A DNA stretch of 64,000 nucleotides from Bacillota bacterium (GTDB lineage: Bacteria > Bacillota > Clostridia > Lachnospirales > Lachnospiraceae). The position numbers were made by a program, and so were the translations under genes. Of the stretch, positions 32,278-41,056 are shown in pieces. How positions within the stretch are numbered: the first letter of the stretch is position 1; each line of letters opens with the position of its first letter. A model generated the notes under the pieces. That model saw only the letters and a list, made by a program, of their open reading frames with translations. It was not told the origin of the DNA and did no database searches. The stretch is from the NCBI GenBank assembly GCA_023442465.1, contig JAEZZQ010000030.1, positions 376,240-440,239 of the forward strand. The letters run 5' to 3'.

Positions 32278-33321
32278 ATGACCATATTATTTCATGAATT
32301 TTTGGAACAATTCCTGCAAAATCCAATATTACGGATAACATCACTATTAATAACAAGTGTTATATTAGTGAATGGATGGACGGATGCGCCAAATGCCATC
32401 GTCACTTGTGTATCTACAAAGGCGATGGACTTAGAAGGGGCCATACGGATGGCAGCAGTCTTTAATTTCGCAGGGATGCTTTTTATGACTATGTTCAATT
32501 CCAAGGTGGCCTTTACTATTTATTACATTGCCGACTTTGGAGCAGATTCCAAGTTGGCGTTAGCCGCTCTTTGTGCGGCTATGACCTCCATTGTTCTATG
32601 GGCAGCCGCGGCCTGGTGCTTCGGCATACCGACCAGTGAAAGTCATGCGTTGATTGCAGGGATTTCGGGGGCAGCTATTGCCTTACATAACGGCGTTGCG
32701 GGTATCAGCGGAGCAGAATGGATGAAGGTTCTGTACGGCTTGCTGTTGTCCGTTATATGCGGCCTGGGCATGGGATATATATGCGGTAAAGCGGTAGATT
32801 TGTGGGCGGCAGGACGATGGGAGGAGAAGAACTTCGATAAGGCTCAGATAGCCGGTGCGGCGGCGATGGCATTTATGCACGGTGCACAGGACGGACAGAA
32901 ATTCATGGCAGTTTTTATGCTGGGAATCTGTCTTGCCGGCAAAGGGGTGGGGAGTACAGACTTTGAAATACCCTTTTGGATGATTCTCCTATGCAGTGGA
33001 ATCATGGCTGCGGGAACTTCTATAGGAGGGAAGCGCATTATCAGAACGGTAGGGAATGATATGGTGAAATTAGAAAAGCCGCAGGGCTTCGCATCGGATA
33101 TTGCAGGAGCAGTATGCCTGTTTTTCTCGAGTCTATTCGGCATACCCGTTTCCACTACACATATAAAAACTACAGCGATGATGGGAGTAGGAGCAGCACA
33201 GGATATATCCAGCGTGAACAAAGAAGTTGTGGAACGGATGATCATTACGTGGATTCTCACATTTCCCGGATGCGGTGTAATCGGATACCTGACAGCGAAG
33301 CTGTTCATAGCAGTAGTATGA
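32278..33321 (+). CDS. pitA: PiT-family inorganic phosphate transporter
   Basis: 347 residues if started at the ATG at 32278, which is 7 bases after GAGAAGG; the ATG two codons earlier is too close. About ten membrane helices with the two PiT signature repeats: NGWTDAPNAIVTCVSTKAM (N-terminal) and FFSSLFGIPVSTTHIKTTAMMG (C-terminal), and FGIPTSESHALIAGISGA in between. It would import phosphate with protons or sodium. The gene stands alone. Confidence 0.92.
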   Translation: MTILFHEFLEQFLQNPILRITSLLITSVILVNGWTDAPNAIVTCVSTKAMDLEGAIRMAAVFNFAGMLFMTMFNSKVAFTIYYIADFGADSKLALAALCAAMTSIVLWAAAAWCFGIPTSESHALIAGISGAAIALHNGVAGISGAEWMKVLYGLLLSVICGLGMGYICGKAVDLWAAGRWEEKNFDKAQIAGAAAMAFMHGAQDGQKFMAVFMLGICLAGKGVGSTDFEIPFWMILLCSGIMAAGTSIGGKRIIRTVGNDMVKLEKPQGFASDIAGAVCLFFSSLFGIPVSTTHIKTTAMMGVGAAQDISSVNKEVVERMIITWILTFPGCGVIGYLTAKLFIAVV

Positions 33322-33367
33322 ATCTGATTGGATACTGTCTCATCCTTCAGCCTGTATAAAAGAAAAA

Positions 33368-33394
33368 GGCGTAGCAGTTAAAAACTACTACGCC
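33368..33394 (-). terminator. Bidirectional terminator between pitA and CZB chemoreceptor
   Basis: GGCGTAGCAGTT (33368-33379) pairs with AACTACTACGCC (33383-33394) with one mismatch. On the minus strand the stem is followed by TTTTTC, so it mainly ends the chemoreceptor transcript. Confidence 0.75.
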
Positions 33395-33472
33395 AAAAGG
33401 ACAAACTTTTTGGTGTCATTTCACATTAGTGATATGGCTTTATTTATATTACATGGAGAAGTATTCTATGTA

Positions 33473-34939
33473 TTAAGAAAAGATTTTAACATTCTTCTTT
33501 GTTAAATCAGTAACAGTCTTGTCGATGGTATCGAGCAAAGCGATGACCTTCTTCGAGTCATCCTCCGCATGTGAAAGAAGCCGCCTCGCTTCTTGTTCCT
33601 CACCATTCCTAATGAGTCTGATAATCTTTTCGCCCGCATCATGTAAGTCCTTGTGAATAGGAGCAATTTTTTTCCAGTCCTCCGAAAGGGCAGGGTGGTC
33701 TACCCTTATCGTATGATAGAAATGCCCGAATTCACATTTTTTGGAATTAGTCTGTAAGGGAACCGCTTTCATGTTTTCTGTCATGCCCGCAAGTTTTGCC
33801 ACCCAGTTCTCATGGGCCTTTTTTGCCTTAGCGATAGTGGCATGGAAGTCTTCGTTGGTAACTGCGTGCCTGCCGCTGCGCAGACCTTCGTATAGCTGTG
33901 CGGAAACGAGAGATAGCTTATCATCGATAGCGGAAATGTTTTTCGAGAAAGCAACACTTGCATCCGCATCGTTATGAATATGCTGTGTCATCATTGCGAG
34001 CATCTCCGCATTTTTGCTGGAGGTCTCCATGGCCTTATTGATATTTGCAGCAGAGTATTTGACACCTTGCATAGATTGATTGATATCCGATACGCTCAGA
34101 ACAACGCCGTTCAGCATATCGATATTGTTGTTGACCGTCTGGGAAACCAAATCGATTTTCTCATCCATCTGTGTTGTAGAGGAAAGGGTGCGTTCAATGC
34201 TGATCTTTCCGTCCTGGGCGGCGCTGTGAATTTCAGCTACAAATTTCTGCATACCGCTTAAATTTTGCTTGGTATCGTCCGCCAGTGTGCGCACTTCGTC
34301 TGCAACGACAGCGAAGCCCTTGCCATGTTCTCCCGCTCTGGCAGCCTCAATAGCGGCATTTAAGGCGAGCAGGTTGGTCTGATTGGCGATACTCTGAACA
34401 CTTACTACTATTTTTTCCACTTCGTCTGCGAGAGTTACCAACTGAGTAATCTTTTCGTTCATGTCGTTAGTATCTTGAATTACGTTTTCCTTTAACGTGC
34501 TTACTTCGTGGAGTATCTGAGTGCTTTCGTTATTCTTGGCAGCCAGGGAAGAGGACTCTTCCGAAAGGCGCTCTAACGTATGAGCAGTATCGTCGATGGT
34601 ATTGTTTACTTCATTCATCGCGGAGGTAGTCTCCTCCACAATAGCGAGGTTGGATTCACTTAAGTCAGCCAATTCCTTAGCGAAATGGAGCAGTTCATCT
34701 GACATAAATGTCATTTCTACGTCGAAGGAACTGATGGAGGTGGCAATTTCCAACACCTGTTTAGCGGCATCGGACATACGGCGTTCATTTTGCAGCAGCT
34801 TATCAAAGTGATTTATAATAGTACTGTGCAGCGGATAAGTGCTTTGTGGACAAGGGGCAGTATCTATGCCGTTCATGGTATTTTCTACATATTCAGAAAC
34901 ACAAATCATTTCTGCGCAAGAACCCTTCTTTTGAAACAT
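33473..34939 (-). CDS. Soluble methyl-accepting chemotaxis protein with C-terminal CZB zinc-binding domain
   Basis: 488 residues from the ATG at 34939, which has TTGGAGGTACTACAG before it. No membrane helix. The N-terminal 60 residues contain several Cys (for example AEMICVSEY and TAPCPQ). The signalling coiled coil (about 75-365) shows TNLLALNAAIEAARAGEHGKG. The C-terminus (370-488) matches the chemoreceptor zinc-binding (CZB) domain with its His and Cys ligands: AHENW, KCEFGHFYH, and PIHKDLHDAG. CZB receptors sense zinc-linked signals such as hypochlorous acid or pH. A cytoplasmic receptor is unusual near transport genes. Confidence 0.88.
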   Translation of the reverse strand: MFQKKGSCAEMICVSEYVENTMNGIDTAPCPQSTYPLHSTIINHFDKLLQNERRMSDAAKQVLEIATSISSFDVEMTFMSDELLHFAKELADLSESNLAIVEETTSAMNEVNNTIDDTAHTLERLSEESSSLAAKNNESTQILHEVSTLKENVIQDTNDMNEKITQLVTLADEVEKIVVSVQSIANQTNLLALNAAIEAARAGEHGKGFAVVADEVRTLADDTKQNLSGMQKFVAEIHSAAQDGKISIERTLSSTTQMDEKIDLVSQTVNNNIDMLNGVVLSVSDINQSMQGVKYSAANINKAMETSSKNAEMLAMMTQHIHNDADASVAFSKNISAIDDKLSLVSAQLYEGLRSGRHAVTNEDFHATIAKAKKAHENWVAKLAGMTENMKAVPLQTNSKKCEFGHFYHTIRVDHPALSEDWKKIAPIHKDLHDAGEKIIRLIRNGEEQEARRLLSHAEDDSKKVIALLDTIDKTVTDLTKKNVKIFS

Positions 34940-35048
34940 CTGTAGTACCTCCAATTTTATTTTTATCGTATTATGTCAAGTATATCAATTTAGCAAGATA
35001 TGGTCAATAAGTTGTTGGGAGGTGTTTTTTGTATTGCAGAAATCATGC

Positions 35049-35144
35049 GTTACTGAGAACGGAGTGAACAGTAACGTTTTTGTGGGCAGAGCTTACAGAA
35101 AATCCGAGTTTTGCAAGCAAGAAATACTGCTGCACAGTATTTCT
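35049..35144. repeat. 27-bp palindromic repeat (family 1, copy B) and an adjacent hairpin
   Basis: 35049-35075 carries the 27-mer with arms GTTACTG and CAGTAAC, identical to the copy at 51526 and, reversed, to the one at 43818. The upstream flank (ATTGCAGAA..ATCATGC) matches the right end of the element at 15065-15216. A perfect hairpin AGAAATACTG (35120-35129) / CAGTATTTCT (35135-35144) follows. The whole gap 34940-35263 holds no gene. Confidence 0.75.
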
Positions 35145-35263
35145 GTGCATTAATGGTTGCTATGAAGCCGTAGGCTGAATGGTAACCATGAGTAATTTCA
35201 CGGTTTACAAAGAGTAAAAAGAATGGTACAAAGGTAGTAGACTTTACAGAAGAAGGTGGAATT

Positions 35264-35746
35264 GTGGCAAAGAATAAAGAAATTAAGACGAACGCGATGC
35301 GTATTCTGGAGAGAAATAAGATAGAATACACACATTATGCGTATGAATGTGAGGAATTCATCGATGGACTGCAAATAGCTGATATGCTGGGATTTCCTTA
35401 TGAGAAGGTTTATAAAACGTTGGTGGCTGTGGGCACCAGTAAGAACTACTTCGTATTTGTTATTCCCATTGCAAAAGAGCTGGATTTGAAAAAAGCGGCG
35501 AAATCGGTAGGAGAAAAATCGGTGCAGATGATTCATGTAAAGGATATCAACGATGTGACCGGTTATATAAGGGGAGGCTGTACGGCGATCGGAATGAAGA
35601 AACAATATGTAACGAAGGTAGATGTATCTGCGGAGAGCTTGGAGAGAATAATTGTCAGCGGCGGAAGGCTGGGTTCCCAAATGGAACTTGCGGCGGAAGA
35701 TTTGCTGAAGGCAGCTCACGCACAATATGCCGATATTACAGTATAG
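35264..35746 (+). CDS. ybaK: YbaK/EbsC-type aminoacyl-tRNA deacylase
   Basis: 160 residues, GTG start at 35264 with GAAGGTGG upstream. The YbaK fold is recognisable by YEKVYKTLVAVG, the conserved Lys of the active site, and GGCTAIGMKK. Family members hydrolyse Cys-tRNA(Pro) or related mischarged tRNAs in the cytoplasm. The next gene, mtnA, starts 36 bp downstream, so they may share a transcript. Confidence 0.9.
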   Translation: MAKNKEIKTNAMRILERNKIEYTHYAYECEEFIDGLQIADMLGFPYEKVYKTLVAVGTSKNYFVFVIPIAKELDLKKAAKSVGEKSVQMIHVKDINDVTGYIRGGCTAIGMKKQYVTKVDVSAESLERIIVSGGRLGSQMELAAEDLLKAAHAQYADITV

Positions 35747-35782
35747 GCATATAAATAAGTAAAGAAAAGAGAAAACAGACGG

Positions 35783-36868
35783 ATGACGGATAAGAAGAAT
35801 ATTATGGAATATGAAACGGTTGCCTTGGACGACAATGAGACCTCCGTGGTAATTATCGATCAGACACTGCTTCCCGGAAGGACGCAGTTGATTCATTTAA
35901 AGACAGCAGAGGAGATATGGGATGCCATTTATTTGCTGAAGGTGCGCGGAGCGCCTGCAATCGGCGTGGCAGCCGCTTTCGGTATTTACATACTCGCGAA
36001 AGGGATCGATACGCAGGACTACGCCGCTTTTTATAAGGAGCTTGTGAAACAGAAGGAATATCTGAACTCCTCCAGACCGACTGCTGTTAACCTGTCGTGG
36101 GCACTTAACCGCATGGAGGAGGTGTGCCGGGCGAATGAAAAATTGCCGGTGCCCCTGATAAAGGAGAAACTGAGGGAGGAAGCCATAGCCATCAAGGAAG
36201 AAGATATATGGGTATGTAAAAAAATCGGGGAATATGGCCTTGATCTTGTAAAGCCGGGGGATGGTATACTGACGCACTGCAATGCCGGACAATTGGCAAC
36301 GAGTAAATACGGTACCGCTACCGCCCCAATTTATCTGGGGCAGGAAAGGGGCTATAATTTTCACGTGTTTGCCGACGAAACGAGACCGCTGCTGCAGGGA
36401 GCGAGGCTGACCGCCTATGAGCTGCAGTCCTCAGGGGTGGATGTGACCCTTATCTGCGACAATATGTCGGCAGCCGTTATGCGAAACGGATGGATAAACG
36501 CTGTTTTTGTAGGCTGTGACCGGGTGGCCGCGAATGGAGATGTTGCCAATAAAATAGGAACCTCTGTTGTGGCAGCGGTTGCGAAACGCTACAATGTCCC
36601 GTTTTATGTCTGTGCGCCTACCTCTACGATTGACAGAAATACGGAGACAGGAGACGACATCCATATTGAACAGCGCCCGGCGGAGGAAGTGACAGAGATG
36701 TGGTATAAGGAGAGGCTGGCGCCGGAAAGCGTAAAAGTATTCAATCCTGCCTTCGATGTGACGGATCATGAGCTGATTACTGCCATCGTTACCGAGTATG
36801 GTATTGCCAGAGCTCCTTTTACACAGTCTCTGCAGGAGATTTTTGAAAAAAGCAAAGGCATGAAGTGA
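35783..36868 (+). CDS. mtnA: S-methyl-5-thioribose-1-phosphate isomerase (or 5-deoxyribose-1-P isomerase)
   Basis: 361 residues. eIF2B-like sugar-phosphate isomerase fold: KVRGAPAIGVAAAFG, NLSWALNRM, catalytic Cys166 in THCNAGQLATSKYGTA, and Asp246 in GCDRVAANGDVANKIGT. Substrate is the C1-phosphate of methylthioribose or 5-deoxyribose, by-products of S-adenosylmethionine use. The start is uncertain; a second ATG lies seven codons in (35804). A class II aldolase follows at once, a pairing that points to the DHAP shunt. Confidence 0.92.
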   Translation: MTDKKNIMEYETVALDDNETSVVIIDQTLLPGRTQLIHLKTAEEIWDAIYLLKVRGAPAIGVAAAFGIYILAKGIDTQDYAAFYKELVKQKEYLNSSRPTAVNLSWALNRMEEVCRANEKLPVPLIKEKLREEAIAIKEEDIWVCKKIGEYGLDLVKPGDGILTHCNAGQLATSKYGTATAPIYLGQERGYNFHVFADETRPLLQGARLTAYELQSSGVDVTLICDNMSAAVMRNGWINAVFVGCDRVAANGDVANKIGTSVVAAVAKRYNVPFYVCAPTSTIDRNTETGDDIHIEQRPAEEVTEMWYKERLAPESVKVFNPAFDVTDHELITAIVTEYGIARAPFTQSLQEIFEKSKGMK

Positions 36869-36920
36869 AAGAATAAAAAGAAAGTAAAGGCTAAAAGTAG
36901 AAAAGAAAAGGACAAGAGAT

Positions 36921-37595
36921 ATGGTATATATGACCCAAAAGCAGGCCCAAAAGGCGATTATTGAAATCGGACAGCGGATGTACGTGCGTAATTTCGTGGC
37001 GGCTAACGATGGTAACATCTCCATAAAAACGGGAGACAATGAAGTATGGGCGACGCCTACAGGAGTTTCAAAGGGCTTTATGAAGAAAAAGATGCTTGTG
37101 AAGGTAGACCTTGACGGAAATGTTCTTGAGGGAACATACAAGCCATCTTCCGAATTGAAAATGCATCTTCGTGCTTATAAGGAGAATTCCGATATTCTCT
37201 CGGTCTGTCATGCACATCCGCCTATCTGTACATGCTTTGCCATCGCGGGAATTCCGTTGGATGCGCCGGTACTGGCGGAAGCGATCATTACGCTGGGAGA
37301 TGTGCCGATAGCTCCTTATGCGGAGCTGGGTACCAACGAGGTGCCGGAGGTGATAGCACCTTACTGCCATACACATAACGGAGTACTTCTGGCGAACCAT
37401 GGAGCCGTAACATGGGCAGAGGACGCATTTTCTGCGTACTATCGTTTGGAGTCTATGGAATACTATGCGAAAATACTTTTGATTACCGACAAGATTCTGG
37501 AGAAGCAAAATAAGTTGGATGAGAAGCAAGTAGACAGGCTTCTTTCCATGCGGGAGAAATTTGGAATAAAACGAGGCGGCAGACCTGTTGGATGA
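36921..37595 (+). CDS. Class II aldolase, probable 5-(methylthio/deoxy)ribulose-1-phosphate aldolase (DHAP shunt)
   Basis: 224 residues, AAGGACAAGAGAT before the ATG. Fuculose-phosphate aldolase fold: GNIS, catalytic Glu78 in KPSSELKMH, and zinc ligands His97/His99 (CHAHPP) and His160 (LANHGAV). Next to mtnA, the expected job is to split 5-methylthioribulose- or 5-deoxyribulose-1-phosphate into dihydroxyacetone phosphate and an aldehyde. Fuculose- or rhamnulose-phosphate aldolase is the alternative, but no such sugar genes are near. The kinase or phosphorylase needed to make the substrate is not in the window. Confidence 0.8.
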   Translation: MVYMTQKQAQKAIIEIGQRMYVRNFVAANDGNISIKTGDNEVWATPTGVSKGFMKKKMLVKVDLDGNVLEGTYKPSSELKMHLRAYKENSDILSVCHAHPPICTCFAIAGIPLDAPVLAEAIITLGDVPIAPYAELGTNEVPEVIAPYCHTHNGVLLANHGAVTWAEDAFSAYYRLESMEYYAKILLITDKILEKQNKLDEKQVDRLLSMREKFGIKRGGRPVG

Positions 37596-37650
37596 GAAGC
37601 TTTTATGAAAGAGAAACAGCATGCCGAGACGTATTATATTAATCGATAAA

Positions 37651-37726
37651 AATAACAGCAGTATCCTTACCCGGATTTCTCCTTATCAAGCTGAGAGCGG
37701 GCAGTTTGGCGGATGCTGCTGTTATT
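37651..37726. terminator. Bidirectional terminator between aldolase and buk
   Basis: AATAACAGCAG (37651-37661) pairs with CTGCTGTTATT (37716-37726), extended by ATCC/GGAT. It lies between convergent genes and can end both transcripts. Confidence 0.7.
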
Positions 37727-37737
37727 AATTACAGAAA

Positions 37738-38805
37738 CTAATATTCCATTACCTTTTCTTCTCCGTTCATTACGCGCAGAGCGCCTTGAACGAGAGCCAG
37801 AAGTTCATCTTCTCCGGGATAGATAGTGACAGGGGCGATAAAGCCTGCCCTTTCCGTTAATCTATCGGTTATTCCTTTGTTATATGCGATGCCGCCGGTC
37901 ATAATGATCTGGTCTACCTTACCGTTCAAAACGCAGGCCATAGAACCGATGTCTTTGGCAACCTGAAGGATGAATGCCTCGCGGACCGAAATAGCTTCCT
38001 TGTCGCCCTTTTGTACGCTGGCTTCAACATCCCGCATATCGTTGGTTCCAAGGTATGCATTGAGACCGCCGCCGCCGACCAGCTTCTTATATACTTCCTT
38101 TTCCGTGTATTTTCCCGAGAAACACATTTTAATGAGAGCGCCGGAAGGCACTGCACCGGCTCTTTCCGGTGAAAAAGCGCCGTCTCCGTCCAGAGCGTTG
38201 AAGATATCGATTACTTTTCCTTTCTCATGTGCACCTACAGAAACGCCGCCGCCCATATGTACCACGATAAGGTTCAAGGAATCGTAGGATTTTCCTGTTT
38301 CCTTCGCATAACGTTTTGCCACTGCCTTCTGGTTCAGCGCATGGAATACGCTGGTACGGGGAAGCTCGGGAACTCCTGAATATCTGGCGATAGGCATGAG
38401 TTCATCCACTACTACAGGGTCTACGATATAAGAGGGAATGCCCAGGGAATCACCAATCTCCCTTGCGAGAATACCGCCCAGATTGGAAGCGTGTTCGCCC
38501 TGTTTCCCAATCATAAGATCATGGAGCAGCTCGTCGGTTACCGCATACGTACCGCTGGGAATCGGCTTTAGCATACCGCCCCGCCCTACGATGACTTTTA
38601 ACGACTTCATGTCGAAATTCTTCTTTTCCATTAAATCGAGAATGATTTTTTTCCTGAAATCCTTCTGATCTACGATAGAAGAATACTGCGAGATTTCCTC
38701 TGTGGTGTGTCTTAGTGTTTCCTCAAAAAGCAGCGTCTCATCTTCGAACACGCCGATTTTTGTTGAGGTAGAGCCGGGATTGATAATTAAGCTTTTTATT
38801 GACAT
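37738..38805 (-). CDS. buk: Butyrate kinase
   Basis: 355 residues from the ATG at 38805, with AAGGAG eight bases upstream (a TTG two codons earlier is less likely). Acetokinase family: IINPGSTSTKIGVF phosphate loop, VVHMGGGVSVGAH, and DGDGAFSPERAGAVP. It turns butyryl-phosphate and ADP into butyrate and ATP. It lies 40 bp after ptb on the same strand. With the thl-etfA operon it completes the route from acetyl-CoA to butyrate. Confidence 0.95.
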   Translation of the reverse strand: MSIKSLIINPGSTSTKIGVFEDETLLFEETLRHTTEEISQYSSIVDQKDFRKKIILDLMEKKNFDMKSLKVIVGRGGMLKPIPSGTYAVTDELLHDLMIGKQGEHASNLGGILAREIGDSLGIPSYIVDPVVVDELMPIARYSGVPELPRTSVFHALNQKAVAKRYAKETGKSYDSLNLIVVHMGGGVSVGAHEKGKVIDIFNALDGDGAFSPERAGAVPSGALIKMCFSGKYTEKEVYKKLVGGGGLNAYLGTNDMRDVEASVQKGDKEAISVREAFILQVAKDIGSMACVLNGKVDQIIMTGGIAYNKGITDRLTERAGFIAPVTIYPGEDELLALVQGALRVMNGEEKVMEY

Positions 38806-38845
38806 AGCCAAGTCTCCTTATTTTATAATCGGTTAATTTTAGTAT

Positions 38846-39757
38846 TTATTTTAAAAATTCTGCAACGACGGCACCAAGGACCAGAGAGTTGACTTTTACC
38901 TCCATGGAATCGGAACGGGAGGTCAGGATAACCGGTGCTTTTGTACCCGTTAAAATATTGCCGTTCTTAAGGTTCGCGGTATGAACCATTGCCTTATATA
39001 CGAGATTACCGGCATGTATGTCGGGGAAAAGCAGAATATCTGCATCGCCTTGAATCTGTCTGTCGGTGGCACCCTTATGCTTTGCGGCCTCCGCATCGAT
39101 GGCCAGATCCAGGGAAAGAGGACCGTCAACGATACAGCCGGTAATCTTGCCGTCCTTATTCATCTGAGTCAGTTCAGCAGCCTCCACAGTAGCGGGCATT
39201 TTAGGATTTACCACCTCAACTGCGGCGAGAGGAGCTACTTTAGGGCACTCTATGCCGCATGCCTTAGTAATTTCCAATGTATTATTGATGATACTTACTT
39301 TGTCTTCCAAGGTGGGATAAGGAATGAACGCCACGTCCGTCAAAAACAACAGGTGGTCGATTCCTTCCACATCGAATACACATACATGCGATAAAGCCTT
39401 GCCGGTGCGAAGACCGACCTCTTTATCCAACACACTTTTTAAGAAATTCTTCGTGTCGATCAAACCCTTCATATACATGTCGGCGCTGCCGTCATGAACG
39501 AGCTTTACTGCGGTCAGGGAAGCTTCGATATCGTCTGCCACATGTACCAGCTCGAAATCATCGATATTGATTCCCGATGCTTTTGCAACATCCTTAATTT
39601 TGACTTCATCGCCTACCAGGATAGCATCCGCAATTTTTCTGTCCTTCGCAGCCCTTACCGCTTCTAATACAGCGGAGTCCTGCGCAACTGCAACAGAAAC
39701 CTTTTTCATAGGAATTTCAGTTACTTTGGAGATTAACTCATCAAACGTTTTGCTCAT
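38846..39757 (-). CDS. ptb: Phosphate butyryltransferase
   Basis: 303 residues from the ATG at 39757, with GAGGTG as ribosome-binding site (the ATG at 39772 overlaps that site). Phosphotransacetylase fold: AILVGDEVKI near the N-terminus, YMKGLIDTKNFLKSVLD, and ADILLFPDIHAGNLVYK. It converts butyryl-CoA and phosphate to butyryl-phosphate. First gene of the ptb-buk operon, with its own promoter overlapped by a Rex-like site. Confidence 0.95.
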   Translation of the reverse strand: MSKTFDELISKVTEIPMKKVSVAVAQDSAVLEAVRAAKDRKIADAILVGDEVKIKDVAKASGINIDDFELVHVADDIEASLTAVKLVHDGSADMYMKGLIDTKNFLKSVLDKEVGLRTGKALSHVCVFDVEGIDHLLFLTDVAFIPYPTLEDKVSIINNTLEITKACGIECPKVAPLAAVEVVNPKMPATVEAAELTQMNKDGKITGCIVDGPLSLDLAIDAEAAKHKGATDRQIQGDADILLFPDIHAGNLVYKAMVHTANLKNGNILTGTKAPVILTSRSDSMEVKVNSLVLGAVVAEFLK

Positions 39758-39801
39758 TTGTTCACACCTCATATTTTAATTTATCGATAGGACATATCTA
39801 A

Positions 39802-39838
39802 TCGTTAAAATAATAACACTTCTTATGTTTAAGGTCAA
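39802..39838 (-). promoter_or_regulatory. ptb-buk promoter overlapped by Rex-like operator
   Basis: On the minus strand, TTGACC (39833-39838), 17-bp spacer, TATTAT (39810-39815). The 18-bp stretch 39802-39819, read on the plus strand as TCGTTAA-AATA-ATAACAC, matches 11 of 14 fixed positions of TTGTTAA-N4-TTAACAA and covers the -10 element, so binding would block RNA polymerase. Confidence 0.6.
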
Positions 39839-39882
39839 GGCACCTAATCAGGAAGAAACACAAAAAGTGCCAAGATAATACA

Positions 39883-40025
39883 TTGACTTTTGAAATATAG
39901 ATATATATAAATAGGATGATGTGGAGAGATTCACAGCCACTCAAATAAATATTTAAAATCAGAGGATAAAGATTGAAAAAAATGCACTTTCATCCTCCTT
40001 GATTTGTAAGCCCGCTAAAACGGGC
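39883..40025 (+). promoter_or_regulatory. Promoter and structured leader of GH18 gene
   Basis: TTGACT (39883-39888), 17 bp, TATAAA (39906-39911). The leader holds GAGGAT (39962-39967) / ATCCTC (39992-39997), then GCCCG-CTAAAA-CGGGC (40010-40025), the latter two bases before the GGGAG ribosome-binding site. Confidence 0.6.
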
Positions 40026-40039
40026 AGATGGGAGCAAAA

Positions 40040-41047
40040 ATGAAATCTAAAAAATTAATCGGATACTGCTTTACCGATAGCTTGGGAGACATGAAAGCCG
40101 AGGATGTCAGAGCGCTGGATGGAGTAAACATAGCCTTTGGCTTAATCGAGAAAGGGGCGATTTACTGGAAGGAAAAGAATGGAAAGAGAGATATTGCAAG
40201 GCTGAAAGAAATAAATCCGAAGATTAAGATCGTATTGTCCGTAGGCGGTTGGGCAGCGGATGGATTTTCCCAGACAGCGGAAACGCAGGAAGGGCGGGCG
40301 AAATTTGCCGAATCTGCCGCACGCCTTACGGAGGAATACGGCTTTGACGGAATCGATATCGACTGGGAGTACCCATGCTCCGATAAAGCGGGTATTCGGG
40401 CGATTCCTGAGGATAAGGGGAATTTCACTCTGCTGCTTAAAGCACTGAGAAGCAGACTGGATACCTTTGAGGAATATAAGCTGCTTTCTATTGCCGCAGG
40501 AGCGCTGAGCTTTTATGTGGAACATACGCAGATGAAAGAAGTTGCCGGCATTTTGGATTATGTGCAGCTTATGACCTATGATTTGTACGGCGAGTGGGAC
40601 AGCGTGACGGGACACCATGCAGGCCTATATTCCGGTGCAGGAGAAGGAGCCAGCAGCGACGCAGCGGTCCGGCTTTTTGCATCTGCCGGCGTACCTTTTG
40701 AAAAGCTGGTAATGGGAGCAGCCTTCTACAGCCGCGAATGGAAAGGTGTTCAGAATTCCAAGCCCGGTAGCCCGGCAAAGAAAGGCGGACAGACTCATAC
40801 CTATGACACCATAGTGAAATATCTGGAAACCGGAAAGAAAAATTACACAAAAATGTGGGATGATGAGGCAAAAGCCGCCTATTTGTATAACGGTGACCAG
40901 TTCGTGTCCTATGAAGACGAACGCGCATTAGAATACAAGGCAGAATACGTGAAGGAAAAGAATATGTGCGGAATGATGTACTGGGAATACAGCTTGGATA
41001 AAACTTACAGCCTGACACAGCTTTTACGTAAACAACTGGATAAGTAA
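40040..41047 (+). CDS. GH18 family glycosidase (chitinase-like), no signal peptide
   Basis: 335 residues from the ATG at 40040, 8 bases after GGGAG. The GH18 barrel is complete: SVGGW (67-71), the catalytic DGIDIDWEYP with Glu110, LMTYDLYGEWD, and a final MMYWEYSLD. The fold starts at residue 5, so the protein appears cytoplasmic. Chitinases and endo-N-acetylglucosaminidases share this motif; the target may be imported chito-oligosaccharide or a glycan fragment. Single gene with its own promoter. Confidence 0.9.
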   Translation: MKSKKLIGYCFTDSLGDMKAEDVRALDGVNIAFGLIEKGAIYWKEKNGKRDIARLKEINPKIKIVLSVGGWAADGFSQTAETQEGRAKFAESAARLTEEYGFDGIDIDWEYPCSDKAGIRAIPEDKGNFTLLLKALRSRLDTFEEYKLLSIAAGALSFYVEHTQMKEVAGILDYVQLMTYDLYGEWDSVTGHHAGLYSGAGEGASSDAAVRLFASAGVPFEKLVMGAAFYSREWKGVQNSKPGSPAKKGGQTHTYDTIVKYLETGKKNYTKMWDDEAKAAYLYNGDQFVSYEDERALEYKAEYVKEKNMCGMMYWEYSLDKTYSLTQLLRKQLDK

Positions 41048-41056
41048 TAAAGAGTA

